A stretch of DNA of 64,000 nucleotides from Actinomycetota bacterium (lineage in GTDB: Bacteria > Actinomycetota > Thermoleophilia > RBG-16-64-13), in assembly GCA_018830645.1 (NCBI GenBank), contig JAHJSA010000052.1:62001-126000 (forward strand), written 5' to 3'. How positions within the stretch are numbered: the first letter of the stretch is position 1; every line of letters begins with the position of its first letter. The notes beneath the pieces were generated by a model. That model saw only the letters and a list, made by a program, of their open reading frames with translations. It made no database searches and was not told where the DNA came from. The position numbers and the translations under genes are program-made. Below are positions 23,876-32,192 of the stretch, piece by piece.

Positions 23876-24485
23876 TGTCCGGACCAAGCATGTGGATCCG
23901 TGGCACATCTTGCTCCCGTAGGGAACCCGCCAAGGCGCAGATGAGCCCGTTGCCGCGGCAACGGGCCACGAACTCTGCCAACTCCGCCGCGCCGAGCTCG
24001 GACAGTAGGGTCGCGCCGCTCTTGGAAGCCGTGTCCAGCATGCATCCATCCGCCCCCGCTTCCGCGGCCACCGCGGGTAGATCCAGCGGGGGGAACGAGC
24101 CGATTCTGCGCGCGTCGGCGTACGCCGTCGCCATGATCCGGACTGTCGGATCCTGTTCGCGTGCGGCTCGGCAGACCTCGGTGAGCATCAGCAGGGCGTC
24201 GCGCGGTTCCCGAGGACCCAACAGGCCGACCTTGACGTATTGCACACCGCATGTCGCCGCCCCCGCCGCGGCGAGGGCGACCATCCCAGGTAGGTTGGGC
24301 GCGTCTCCGATCGCGGCACTCACCGGCACGGCGGGCGGCGTGAGCTCCCGCACCCGGCGAATCACGTGGGGGAAGTTGGCTCCGAGGGACCCCTCTCTGG
24401 GGTTCTTGACGTCGATGATGTCGGCCCCTCCGGCAACGGCTGGAGCCACCTCCTCGTCATGCACCACGCTCACCAGCAACTGCAC
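23715..24485 (-). CDS. mfnB: (5-formylfuran-3-yl)methyl phosphate synthase
   Basis: A 256-residue TIM-barrel protein. QLLVSVVHDEEVAPA then GGADIIDVKNPREGSLGANF is the DUF556/MfnB signature, including the Schiff-base lysine in DVKNP. MfnB condenses two glyceraldehyde-3-phosphates into the furan core of methanofuran. I chose GTG at 24485 behind a GAAGGG sequence; ATG at 24542 is an in-frame alternative. It is on the minus strand, and its last 161 bases overlap the MfnE-like gene tail to tail. Confidence 0.85.
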   Translation of the reverse strand: MQLLVSVVHDEEVAPAVAGGADIIDVKNPREGSLGANFPHVIRRVRELTPPAVPVSAAIGDAPNLPGMVALAAAGAATCGVQYVKVGLLGPREPRDALLMLTEVCRAAREQDPTVRIMATAYADARRIGSFPPLDLPAVAAEAGADGCMLDTASKSGATLLSELGAAELAEFVARCRGNGLICALAGSLREQDVPRIHMLGPDIIGVRTAACRGDRLTGRVDRDAVRSLKNRIAACGSLPSGPSRAARSDGPAVPR

Positions 24486-24524
24486 GTTGGCCACCCTTCG
24501 CGGCGTCTTCCGAAGCTCGCCCAC

Positions 24525-24570
24525 TACACTACACGGGGTCATGAGCGTTCCACAAGCCGAGATCTGAAGA
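24525..24570 (+). promoter_or_regulatory. Possible leaderless promoter with an 8-codon leader ORF
   Basis: TACACT at 24525-24530 could be a -10 box. The first ATG after the predicted start (24541) opens an eight-codon frame (MSVPQAEI, stop 24565-24567) that ends two bases before the ATG of the next gene at 24570, which has no clear ribosome-binding site. Termination-reinitiation is possible. Confidence 0.3.
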
Positions 24571-25613
24571 TGGCACCACGCCCACCTTTGGAGGCGGGGC
24601 CGGCGATCGAGGGATTCGCTGTGGAAACACACGACGGCCTCGTCTTCACGGTCAAAGGCCTGTTTCATCCCGCAGGCCGGGTCATCGCCTACCTTCGCTA
24701 TGCCCCCGACCCGACCGGCGATCGAAAGCGCGGCGGCAGACGCTACCGGCGGGTGTATCGCTTCGAGGAGCAGGAAGCCATCCTGCGGGCGCGCCGCCCG
24801 GCGTATCTCGTGGACGATCCGATGTTGGGCGTACCGGTGCAGGCTGTTCCGGAGGAGGATATAGGCTTCATCTACGATCCCCGCTTGAGGCTTCAGCACC
24901 TCGCGGAGAGGGGGCCGGAAGATCCACTGGAGGAGACGGCCCTTGCCCTGACCCAGTTGTTACGGACAGCGGCCGGTGTTCCACCGGGGGGCCTTGGTTT
25001 GACTGGATCTCTTCTCGTGGGGCTTCATCGGCCCTCGTCAGACATCGATATCGTCGCGTACGGCGAGCACGAGAGCCGAGCCATCCACGGCGCCCTGTCC
25101 GCCCTACTCGACGACCCGACGGCTCCCGTGCGCCGCCCTGAGGGGGAGGAGCTTGCCGCGATCCATGACACGCATCGCGCGGACACCCCTCTCTCCGCAG
25201 CCGATTTCGTGCGACTGCAGGCACGCAAGGTGAACGAAGGGTACTTCGCCGATCGGTCGTACTTCGTGCGCTTCGTCAAGCGTCCCGATGAAGTAGGGGA
25301 AGCGTATGGGGATCCTCGGTACGAATCGCTGGGGTCGGCATTGATCCGGGCTCGGGTGCACGATGATCGGGAGGCGATGTTCACTCCCTGCCGGTACCTC
25401 GTCGACGGGGTGACCTATCTGGAAGGGAAGCCAGTGGAGGATCTGCTCCAGATCGTCTCGTTCCGCGGTCGGTTCGCCGACCAAGCGAAGGCGGGAGATT
25501 GGGTCATCGCGCGAGGTGAGCTGGAGTTGGTTGTCCCTCGGCGGCGTTCCCGCTTCTGTCGGCTGACGGTCGGTGGGCAATCGGGCGACTACCTGCTGGG
25601 TTCGGTGGCGTGA
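24570..25613 (+). CDS. Nucleotidyltransferase-domain protein
   Basis: A 347-residue protein. GLTGSLLVGLHRPSSDIDIV at about residues 144-163 is a pol-beta-type nucleotidyltransferase signature with both metal aspartates. The N-terminal ~110 residues (FHPAGRVIAYLRYAPDP, YRFEEQEAIL) form a separate domain I know from archaeal predicted nucleotidyltransferases. The substrate is unknown. ATG at 24570 was chosen because upstream in-frame codons lie in the antisense of mfnB. It is the last plus-strand gene before the hdr operon. Confidence 0.68.
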   Translation: MAPRPPLEAGPAIEGFAVETHDGLVFTVKGLFHPAGRVIAYLRYAPDPTGDRKRGGRRYRRVYRFEEQEAILRARRPAYLVDDPMLGVPVQAVPEEDIGFIYDPRLRLQHLAERGPEDPLEETALALTQLLRTAAGVPPGGLGLTGSLLVGLHRPSSDIDIVAYGEHESRAIHGALSALLDDPTAPVRRPEGEELAAIHDTHRADTPLSAADFVRLQARKVNEGYFADRSYFVRFVKRPDEVGEAYGDPRYESLGSALIRARVHDDREAMFTPCRYLVDGVTYLEGKPVEDLLQIVSFRGRFADQAKAGDWVIARGELELVVPRRRSRFCRLTVGGQSGDYLLGSVA

Positions 25614-25948
25614 CGGTGGGTGAGGACGCACCGCTCGAACGGGCGGGGAGCGGCTCGAACACGCGGAAGTGCTGCGGGTCGCCGCGGGGCTGCGGCAGGC
25701 GGACGAACTCTCGCAGTGATGAAGTACGGGTATCTTGACCGAATGATCCGAAAAAAGACCTGCTCAAGGGGATGTTTTCGATGAGGTTCCGCGTGTCTTC
25801 TTGCTTGTGACGTCTTTCCCAGGGTGCTATACTGGCCGCCGTTGCCGTGCCATACGGCCGCTGCACCCACCCTGTGGATGGTTTGAGCACACTCGGGAGC
25901 ACCAGTCGCTCGAGCAGCTCGGTCGTCCTATGCAATCAGGAGGCTGGC
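25614..25948 (+). other. Intergenic region with gene fragment and hdr promoter
   Basis: The first 105 bases hold a 31-codon open fragment ending at a TGA at 25717-25719 (tail HAEVLRVAAGLRQADELSQ) with no start codon after the preceding in-frame stop. I read it as a remnant or chance. The remainder carries the hdr promoter at 25805-25833 and a 5' leader of about 110 bases. An in-frame upstream extension of hdrC to 25847 is open but unlike HdrC. Confidence 0.5.
25805..25833 (+). promoter_or_regulatory. Promoter of the hdr-flx operon
   Basis: TTGTGA (25805-25810), 17 bases, then TATACT (25828-25833), with an extended -10 TGC immediately before the hexamer. The same TGC-TAYACT arrangement appears upstream of the DUF3870 gene, and a related TGC-TATCCT upstream of the arginine decarboxylase gene. 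Confidence 0.7.
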
Positions 25949-26500
25949 TTGATCCGGTACAACGCTGAGGGAGCTGCGTCAATACGCAAGAAGTTGCTCG
26001 AACGGGTCGAGGCCGATGTAGCCGACTGCTACCAGTGCGGCAACTGCACGGCCGGCTGCCCTTCGGCGTTCACCTTCGACTACATGCCCAACCAGGTCAT
26101 GCGCATGCTGCAGGTAGGCATGGTGGATGAGGTGCTGTCTTCGAAGAGCGTGCAGCTCTGTATCCAGTGCCTCACCTGCACCGCCCGCTGCCCGCGCAAC
26201 ATCGACATCGCCGGCATCTTCGAAGACTTGAAGACCATCGCCGTCGCCCAGAACATCGATGTGCCCGAGGACGCGGCCACCTTCAACCGTCTCTTCCTCG
26301 AGAATATCGCCAAGTATGGGCGGCTCACCGAGGCCATGTTCCTGGTGCGCTTCAATATCGCCGCCATGAAGCCGATGAACGACACCGACCTCGGGTTGCC
26401 GATGATGTCCAAGGGCAAGATCGAGGTCATACCCAGGAAGTCCAAGGGCGCCGGCGAGGTGGGCCGCATCTACCGTAAGGCGATGGAGAAGGTGCGATGA
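25949..26500 (+). CDS. hdrC: Heterodisulfide reductase subunit C
   Basis: A 183-residue ferredoxin-like subunit with two classical 4Fe-4S motifs: C27, C30, C33, C37 and C71, C74, C77, C81. HdrC passes electrons from HdrA to HdrB. TTG at 25949 is favoured by AGGAGG at 25938-25943 with a five-base spacer; the longer ORF from 25847 has a non-conserved N-terminus. It overlaps hdrB by 4 bases. First gene of the hdrCBA-flxDCBA operon. Confidence 0.88.
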   Translation: MIRYNAEGAASIRKKLLERVEADVADCYQCGNCTAGCPSAFTFDYMPNQVMRMLQVGMVDEVLSSKSVQLCIQCLTCTARCPRNIDIAGIFEDLKTIAVAQNIDVPEDAATFNRLFLENIAKYGRLTEAMFLVRFNIAAMKPMNDTDLGLPMMSKGKIEVIPRKSKGAGEVGRIYRKAMEKVR

Positions 26501-27570
26501 CCAAACTTGCCTACTATCCAGGGTGCTCGTTGCGGCACTCCGCGGTCGAGTTCGACAGCACCAGCCGCACCATCATGCAGGCTCTCGGTCTCGACCTCGA
26601 GGTCGTTCCCGATTGGACCTGTTGCGGCGCTTCGCCGGCGCACATGACCGACCACCTGCTGGCCCAGTCGCTCTCCACCCGGAACCTGAGGCAGGCCGCC
26701 ACGATCTCCGAGGAGCTCGTGGCTCCATGCCCGGCTTGTTACCAGCGCGAGAAGAGCGCCGAGATCGAAGTGCACGCAGACGATCACTTGCGCGCCGAGA
26801 TCAACGCCATCATGGACGCGCCTTACACCGGCACGGTGCGGGTGTACAACCTCCCCGAACTCCTTCTCGAGAAGGTGGGCGCCGAGACGATCGCCGGGTT
26901 GGTGAAGGTGGATCTCTCGCAGCTCAAGGTGGTGCCGTACTACGGGTGCCTGCTGGGCCGTCCTTCCGAACTCACCGGCGAGGCCGACAACGAGCAACCC
27001 ATGCGTATGGACGTACTGCTCGAAGCAGTGGGTGCCGACGTCAAGTGGTGGAACTTCAAGACCGAGTGCTGCGGAGCCAGCGTGGGCGTGCCGAAGAAGA
27101 TCATCCAGCAGCAGCTCACGCGCAAGATCCTGGAGCAGGCCGTGGCGGCCGGCGCCGACGCCATCGTGACGGCGTGTCCGCTCTGCCACCAGAACCTCGA
27201 CATGCGCCAGGCGCAGACGAACGCCGCCCTGGGCACGAGCTTCGACATCCCGGTGCTCTACCTGACGCAGGTGATGGGTCTGGCCCTTGGCTTCAGTGCC
27301 GACGAGATGATGCTCGAGAAGCACCGTGTCGACCCGCGCCCCCTGGTGAAGAGCGCGATCGAAAGCGCCGTCGCGCTGAAGGCAGAGGAAGAGCGCAAGG
27401 CTGCGGAGAAGGCCGCCAAGGCGAAGGCCAAGGCTGCGGCCGACGCCGAGAAGGTAGCGCAGGAAACGGCGCCGAAGACGACGCAGGAAGCGACGCAGGA
27501 AGCGATGCAGGAAGCGACGCAGGAAGCGACCGGCGCCGGCGCCGGAGAGACCCCGGGGGCGACATCATGA
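26497..27570 (+). CDS. hdrB: Heterodisulfide reductase subunit B with C-terminal tail
   Basis: A 357-residue HdrB. Two CCG-type motifs (WTCCGASPAH near residue 41, TECCGASVG near residue 189) bind the noncubane 4Fe-4S clusters that reduce a disulfide. The last ~70 residues form an Ala/Lys/Glu-rich helical stretch followed by four TQEA-type repeats from a 12-base tandem repeat (27481-27528). This extension is not part of typical HdrB and may be a flexible linker. Because the host need not use CoM-S-S-CoB, the physiological disulfide is open. It overlaps hdrA. Confidence 0.86.
   Translation: MTKLAYYPGCSLRHSAVEFDSTSRTIMQALGLDLEVVPDWTCCGASPAHMTDHLLAQSLSTRNLRQAATISEELVAPCPACYQREKSAEIEVHADDHLRAEINAIMDAPYTGTVRVYNLPELLLEKVGAETIAGLVKVDLSQLKVVPYYGCLLGRPSELTGEADNEQPMRMDVLLEAVGADVKWWNFKTECCGASVGVPKKIIQQQLTRKILEQAVAAGADAIVTACPLCHQNLDMRQAQTNAALGTSFDIPVLYLTQVMGLALGFSADEMMLEKHRVDPRPLVKSAIESAVALKAEEERKAAEKAAKAKAKAAADAEKVAQETAPKTTQEATQEAMQEATQEATGAGAGETPGATS
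27481..27528 (+). repeat. 12-bp repeat x4 in the hdrB tail
   Basis: Four units of ACGCAGGAAGCG (the third with one change) in frame encode TQEA, TQEA, MQEA, TQEA just before the stop of hdrB. Confidence 0.92.
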
Positions 27571-29564
27571 GGATAGGGGTGTTCGTCTGCCATTGCGGCA
27601 CCAATATCGCGGGCACGGTCGACAGCAGGGGCATCGCCGCCCGCGCCGCCGAGCTCAAAGACGTGGTGCACACGGAAGACCTCCTCTACACGTGCTCCGA
27701 GCCGGGCCAGTCTGCCATCCAGAAGGCGATCATCGAGAAGGGTCTCACCCGCGTGGTCGTAGCGGCCTGTTCGCCGCACATGCACGAGGTCACCTTCCGG
27801 CGCACCGTGGAAGGGGCGGGGCTGAACCCCTTCCTCTTCGAGATGGCCAACATCCGCGAGCACTGCTCCTGGATCCACGACGACTACGGCCTCGCCACCG
27901 AGAAGGCCTACGAGATCCTCAAGATGTCGGTGGCCAAGGTGCGCCAGCTCGAGGCGCTCGTGCCGAACGAGGTGAGCGTCAACAAGGACGTCCTCGTCAT
28001 CGGGGGAGGGGTGGCCGGCATCCAGACCGCCCTCGACTTGGCCGACGCCGGGCTCAAGGTCACCATCGTCGAACGCGAGACCACCATCGGCGGCACCATG
28101 GCCCGCCTCGACAAGACCTTCCCCACCATCGACTGCTCGGCCTGCATCCTCACGCCACGCATGGTCGACGCCGCCCAGCACGAGAACATCGAGATCATGG
28201 CCTACTGCGAGGTCGACAAGGTGCAGGGCTACGTGGGCAACTTCACCGTCGACATCCGCAAGAAGGCCGCGATGGTCGACTGGGTGAAGTGCATCGGTTG
28301 CGAGATCTGCATGCAGAAGTGCCCGGCCAAGGCTCCTGACGTGTTCAACGTGGGCCTGGCCGAGACCAAAGCTATCTACATCCCGTTCCCACAGGCGGTG
28401 CCCAAGCGGGCCGCCATCCAGGTGGAGCACTGCCGCTGGTTTCAGCAAGGCAAGTGCAAGGTGTGCGAGCGGGTGTGCCCGGCCGACGCCATCGACTACG
28501 AGCAGCAGGACGAATACGTGCAGAAGGAGTTCGGGGCGATCGTCATGGCCACCGGCCTCGACGTGTTCCCCTGGGAGCAGCACTACCACGAGTACGGGTC
28601 GGGCAACATCCCCGACGTGATCTCGGGTCTGCAGTACGAGCGCATGCTGAACGCCTCCGGCCCTACGAGCGGCCACGTGGTGCGGCCCTCGACGCAGGGC
28701 ATCAAGGGCCAGGAGCCCGAGGAGCCCAAGACGGTGGTGTTCATCCAGTGCGTCGGTTCGCGCGATGAATCCGTAGGGCGGCCCTACTGCTCGAGCGTGT
28801 GCTGCATGTACACGGCGAAGCAGGCCATCCTCACCAAGAGTCACGCGGGCATGGACACCGAGGTGTACGTCTTCTACATCGATATCCGGGCTACGGGCAA
28901 GGGCTACGAAGAGTTCGTCAAGCGGGCCCAGACCGAGTTCAACGTGAAGTACGTGCGCGGCCGGGTCTCCAAGCTCTACGAGGACGTCATCGACGGCAGC
29001 CGCAAGGTCATGGTGCGCGGCGTGGACACGCTCCTCGGCAAGCAGGTGGAGGTAGCCGCCGACCTGGTGGTGCTCGCCTCGGGCATCACCGCGGCCGACG
29101 GCGCCGCGCAGCTCGCCCAGAAACTCAACATCTCCTACGATGAGTACGGCTTCTTCAAGGAGTCGCACCCGAAGCTCCGCCCCTTGGAGACGAACACCGC
29201 CGGCGTGTTCCTGGCCGGCGCCTGTCAGTCTCCCAAAGACATCCCCACCGCGGTGGCCCAGGCTTCAGGCACGGCTGCCAAAGTGCTGGGCCTTCTGTCG
29301 CGTGACAAGCTCAAGACCAGCCCGCAGATAGCCATAGTGGAGCAGAATCGGTGCGTCTCCTGCTGGAAGTGCGTAGAGGTGTGCCCGTTCAGTGCTCCGC
29401 AGAAGCAGGAGCAGCGCGACGGTACCTATCTGAGCCACATCATCGAGACCGTATGCCAAGGCTGCGGTATCTGCGTGGCCACGTGTCCCGTGAACTGCAT
29501 CACGCTGAAAGGGTTCACGACGGATGCGATCATCGACCAGATCGAAGAGCTGCTCCTAGCGTAG
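27567..29564 (+). CDS. hdrA: Heterodisulfide reductase subunit A (FAD, multiple Fe-S)
   Basis: A 665-residue HdrA. VLVIGGGVAGIQTALDLADAG is the FAD dinucleotide fold near residue 142. Fe-S motifs include CIGCEICMQKCPAK, CKVCERVCPADA, CVSCWKCVEVCP and CQGCGICVATCPVNCI. HdrA is the bifurcation site in HdrABC complexes, splitting an electron pair between ferredoxin and the heterodisulfide. The start is ATG 27567, overlapping the hdrB stop. No selenocysteine and no fused MvhD are seen; the MvhD-like gene follows separately. Confidence 0.9.
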   Translation: MRIGVFVCHCGTNIAGTVDSRGIAARAAELKDVVHTEDLLYTCSEPGQSAIQKAIIEKGLTRVVVAACSPHMHEVTFRRTVEGAGLNPFLFEMANIREHCSWIHDDYGLATEKAYEILKMSVAKVRQLEALVPNEVSVNKDVLVIGGGVAGIQTALDLADAGLKVTIVERETTIGGTMARLDKTFPTIDCSACILTPRMVDAAQHENIEIMAYCEVDKVQGYVGNFTVDIRKKAAMVDWVKCIGCEICMQKCPAKAPDVFNVGLAETKAIYIPFPQAVPKRAAIQVEHCRWFQQGKCKVCERVCPADAIDYEQQDEYVQKEFGAIVMATGLDVFPWEQHYHEYGSGNIPDVISGLQYERMLNASGPTSGHVVRPSTQGIKGQEPEEPKTVVFIQCVGSRDESVGRPYCSSVCCMYTAKQAILTKSHAGMDTEVYVFYIDIRATGKGYEEFVKRAQTEFNVKYVRGRVSKLYEDVIDGSRKVMVRGVDTLLGKQVEVAADLVVLASGITAADGAAQLAQKLNISYDEYGFFKESHPKLRPLETNTAGVFLAGACQSPKDIPTAVAQASGTAAKVLGLLSRDKLKTSPQIAIVEQNRCVSCWKCVEVCPFSAPQKQEQRDGTYLSHIIETVCQGCGICVATCPVNCITLKGFTTDAIIDQIEELLLA

Positions 29565-29577
29565 AGAGGTGGTGACG

Positions 29578-30039
29578 ATGGCTCAAGCGACAGACATGAG
29601 ACAGGCTGCGGGCACCACCCCTCCCGACGCCGAAGATGAAGTGAAGGTGGTCGGCATCGTTTGCAACTGGTGTAGCTACGCCGGTGCGGACGGAGCTGGG
29701 ACGGCGCGACTGAAACAGGAGTTCGAGATGCGGCTGCTGCGGGTGCCCTGCACCGGCCGCATCGACCCGCTCTTTGCCATCAAGGCCTTCGAGAAGGGGG
29801 CCGACGGCGTGCTCATAAGCGGGTGTCACCCCGGTGACTGCCACTACTCTGAGGGCAACTACTACGCCCGCCGGAAATTCGAACTGCTCGACCGCATGCT
29901 GCCCTTCCTGGGCGTCGAGTCCGACCGGTTCGAGTACACGTGGGTCTCGGCTTCGGAGGCCGCCCGCTGGCAGAAAGTGGTGAACGAGTTCGTGGGTAAG
30001 GTCAAGGCTTTGGGGCCGCGCGAGGGGAGAGCCCTGTGA
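29578..30039 (+). CDS. flxD: MvhD/FlxD-like 2Fe-2S electron-transfer subunit
   Basis: A 153-residue MvhD-family protein. VGIVCNWCSYAGADGAG and GVLISGCHPGDCHYSEGN hold the conserved cysteines. In MvhADG/HdrABC and in FlxABCD/HdrABC it links the electron-input module to HdrA. I chose ATG 29578 over the GTG at 29569 because AGAGGTGG gives better spacing. It overlaps the next gene by 4 bases (GTGA). Confidence 0.86.
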   Translation: MAQATDMRQAAGTTPPDAEDEVKVVGIVCNWCSYAGADGAGTARLKQEFEMRLLRVPCTGRIDPLFAIKAFEKGADGVLISGCHPGDCHYSEGNYYARRKFELLDRMLPFLGVESDRFEYTWVSASEAARWQKVVNEFVGKVKALGPREGRAL

Positions 30040-31004
30040 GCGACCGTCAGGCGAAGATCCGGGAGTTGGCCGGCGCCGCCCTCGCCGAGGACCGGGTCGA
30101 CTACTTCATCGGCTGGAAGCAGGGCATCAACTCGTCGGAGGCGATCCCGGCCTTCGTGCGCAACGCGGACGAAGTGGATCAGCTGGTGTGGAACCCCCTT
30201 TCGCACCACAACCTCACCGCCTTCCTCAAGCGCAAGATGCCCGATCCGCCGAACGCCCGCATCGGCGTGTGCGTGAAGGGCTGCGACAGCCGTACGCTGG
30301 TGGCTTTGCTGCAGGAAGACCTCGTCGACAAGGAGCGCATCTACGTGGTGGGCGTGCCCTGCGACGGCATCATCGACCGCCGCCGGGTCGAGAAGGAGTT
30401 CGCCGACGAAGTGGTAAGCATCTCGTTCTCGGGCGACACCGTCACGGCCACGACACGCTGCGGCGACTCGAAGGATTTCGCCAAGGGCGACATCACCTTC
30501 GACCACTGCAACACCTGCCGCTACCCGAACCCCTTCTACGCCGACGACATGGCGGCGGACCCTGTCCCCGAACCCGAAGACCGCACCCCCATGTGGGGCA
30601 CGATCGAGGAGTTCGAGGCGCTCTCGCCGGCGGAGAAGGACGCCAAGCTGGCCGACGCCTTCGAGACCTGCATCCGCTGCTTCGCCTGCATCCACGCCTG
30701 CCCGGTGTGCGTGTGCTGGGACCAGTGCGTGAACCGATCTCGCCGGCCCGCGCTCGTGGGCCAGCGGGTGGACACCAAAGAGAACCTCATGTTCCAGATG
30801 GTGCACATGTTCCACGTTGCCGGGCGTTGCCCGTCGTGTGGGGCCTGCGACAGGGCCTGCCCCGTGGAGATCCCGCTCTACCTACTACACCGCAAGATGA
30901 ACAAGGAGCTCTACGACATGCTTGGCTTCGAGCCGGGGGTCAGCCTCGACGAGAAGCCGGCGTTCCAGACGTTCAAGCTCGATGACCCGTTCGGCGAGCA
31001 CTAG
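30036..31004 (+). CDS. flxC: FlxC-like Fe-S protein with FrhB-type N-terminus
   Basis: A 322-residue protein. The N-terminal part (GVCVKGCDSRTLVALLQE, VGVPCDGII, HCNTCRYPNP) resembles the FrhB/F420-dehydrogenase beta family. The C-terminal part has two 4Fe-4S motifs (CIRCFACIHACPVCVC and CPSCGACDRACPVEIP). It fits the FlxC position between FlxD and FlxB. It probably relays electrons from FlxA/FlxB to FlxD-HdrA. GTG start at 30036 overlaps flxD. Confidence 0.78.
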   Translation: MSDRQAKIRELAGAALAEDRVDYFIGWKQGINSSEAIPAFVRNADEVDQLVWNPLSHHNLTAFLKRKMPDPPNARIGVCVKGCDSRTLVALLQEDLVDKERIYVVGVPCDGIIDRRRVEKEFADEVVSISFSGDTVTATTRCGDSKDFAKGDITFDHCNTCRYPNPFYADDMAADPVPEPEDRTPMWGTIEEFEALSPAEKDAKLADAFETCIRCFACIHACPVCVCWDQCVNRSRRPALVGQRVDTKENLMFQMVHMFHVAGRCPSCGACDRACPVEIPLYLLHRKMNKELYDMLGFEPGVSLDEKPAFQTFKLDDPFGEH

Positions 31005-31013
31005 AGAGGAGGG

Positions 31014-32192
31014 ATGACCATGAAGTTCCTGGCACAGGACCAGCTGCAGGCCTTCCTCGGGCATCTCGCCGGGGAGTCACGGGTGGTTGCGCCGGTGAAG
31101 GGCGACGACGGAGTGGTGTTGTTCCGTCCGTGGAGCCCGGGCACCGAGGTGGAGCTCGACGTCCTCCTGGCCAAGCAGTCGGCCAAGGAGTTCGTGCTCA
31201 GGCAATCGGAGACGTATCTGCGCTACGGGTACGCGATGGAGGGTGAGGCGGCCGCCCAGGTGGACGACTCCCACGAGGCGAAGGTCGCGCTCGAAGACCC
31301 CGCCGAGCGCAAAGCCGCTCAGGATGCCGCGGTCACCGCGCACGCCGTGCTTGTGGTGGAGCCGGTGAACGACGCACCGGCTCAGGTGATCTTCGGCCTG
31401 CGCCCTTGCGATGCGCGCGGTTTCGTCCAGATGGACAACGTGTTCGGCGGCTACGGCGGCTTCTACTTCGACCCCTACTACAACGCCAAGCGGGAGGCGA
31501 CTACGCTGGTGGCCGTCACCTGTCGCGACCCCCGCTCCACGTGCTTCTGCACGTCGGTGCAGGGCGGCCCGGCCGCCACCGAAGGAGCCGACGTGCTCCT
31601 CACCCAGGTGGAGGGTGGCTTCGCCGTCGAGGTGGTCACCGAGAGGGGTGAGACGCTGCTGGCTTCCGCCGATCTCGCCGACGCCGGCCAGGCCCAGGTG
31701 CTCTACGCCGAGACGGTGAAGGAGACGGCCGAGGCCCGGGTCGACGCCGCCTTCGACCTCGAGGGCGTGCGTGAGCACCTGCGCGCCAACATCGAGGACT
31801 CGGGGTGGCACGATCTCAGCATGCGCTGCATCTCCTGCGGCACGTGCACCTACGTCTGCCCCAACTGCTACTGCTTCAACATCACCGACGAGATGGTCGA
31901 GGGGCAGGGCGAGCGCATCCGTACCTGGGACAACTGCTTCAACCCGTCCTACACCCTGGAAACCTCGGGGCATAACCCCCGCGACATCAAGTCGAACCGC
32001 TTCCGCAACCGCTTCAGCCACAAGTTCTGGTACTACCCCGAGAAGTACGACAGCCTGCTGTGCTCGGGATGCGGCCGCTGCATCACCCATTGCCCCACCC
32101 GCATCGACATCCGCGAGGTGCTCGGTGTGATGGGCTCGGAGCGCACGGCCGTATCGGCCACGACACCGGCGACGAGCGGAGGGGAGGCGTAG
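31014..32192 (+). CDS. flxB: FlxB-like 4Fe-4S dicluster subunit (sulfite reductase AsrA/HydB-like)
   Basis: A 392-residue subunit with the layout of anaerobic sulfite reductase subunit A and hydrogenase HydB. VIFGLRPCDARGF is the characteristic mid-domain block. Two C-terminal 4Fe-4S motifs follow: CISCGTCTYVCPNCYCF and CSGCGRCITHCPTRID. It partners the NAD-binding FlxA. ATG 31014 sits right behind GAGAGGAGGG; ATG 31020 is an alternative. It abuts flxA with no gap. Confidence 0.82.
   Translation: MTMKFLAQDQLQAFLGHLAGESRVVAPVKGDDGVVLFRPWSPGTEVELDVLLAKQSAKEFVLRQSETYLRYGYAMEGEAAAQVDDSHEAKVALEDPAERKAAQDAAVTAHAVLVVEPVNDAPAQVIFGLRPCDARGFVQMDNVFGGYGGFYFDPYYNAKREATTLVAVTCRDPRSTCFCTSVQGGPAATEGADVLLTQVEGGFAVEVVTERGETLLASADLADAGQAQVLYAETVKETAEARVDAAFDLEGVREHLRANIEDSGWHDLSMRCISCGTCTYVCPNCYCFNITDEMVEGQGERIRTWDNCFNPSYTLETSGHNPRDIKSNRFRNRFSHKFWYYPEKYDSLLCSGCGRCITHCPTRIDIREVLGVMGSERTAVSATTPATSGGEA

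Noticed and set aside
25626-25719. Fragment ending AEVLRVAAGLRQADELSQ, similar to the partial CDS tail at 1-211 and to the MNT start at 236
   Set aside because: The match is about 14 residues of Leu/Val/Ala/Arg, there is no start codon, and chance or compositional similarity cannot be excluded.
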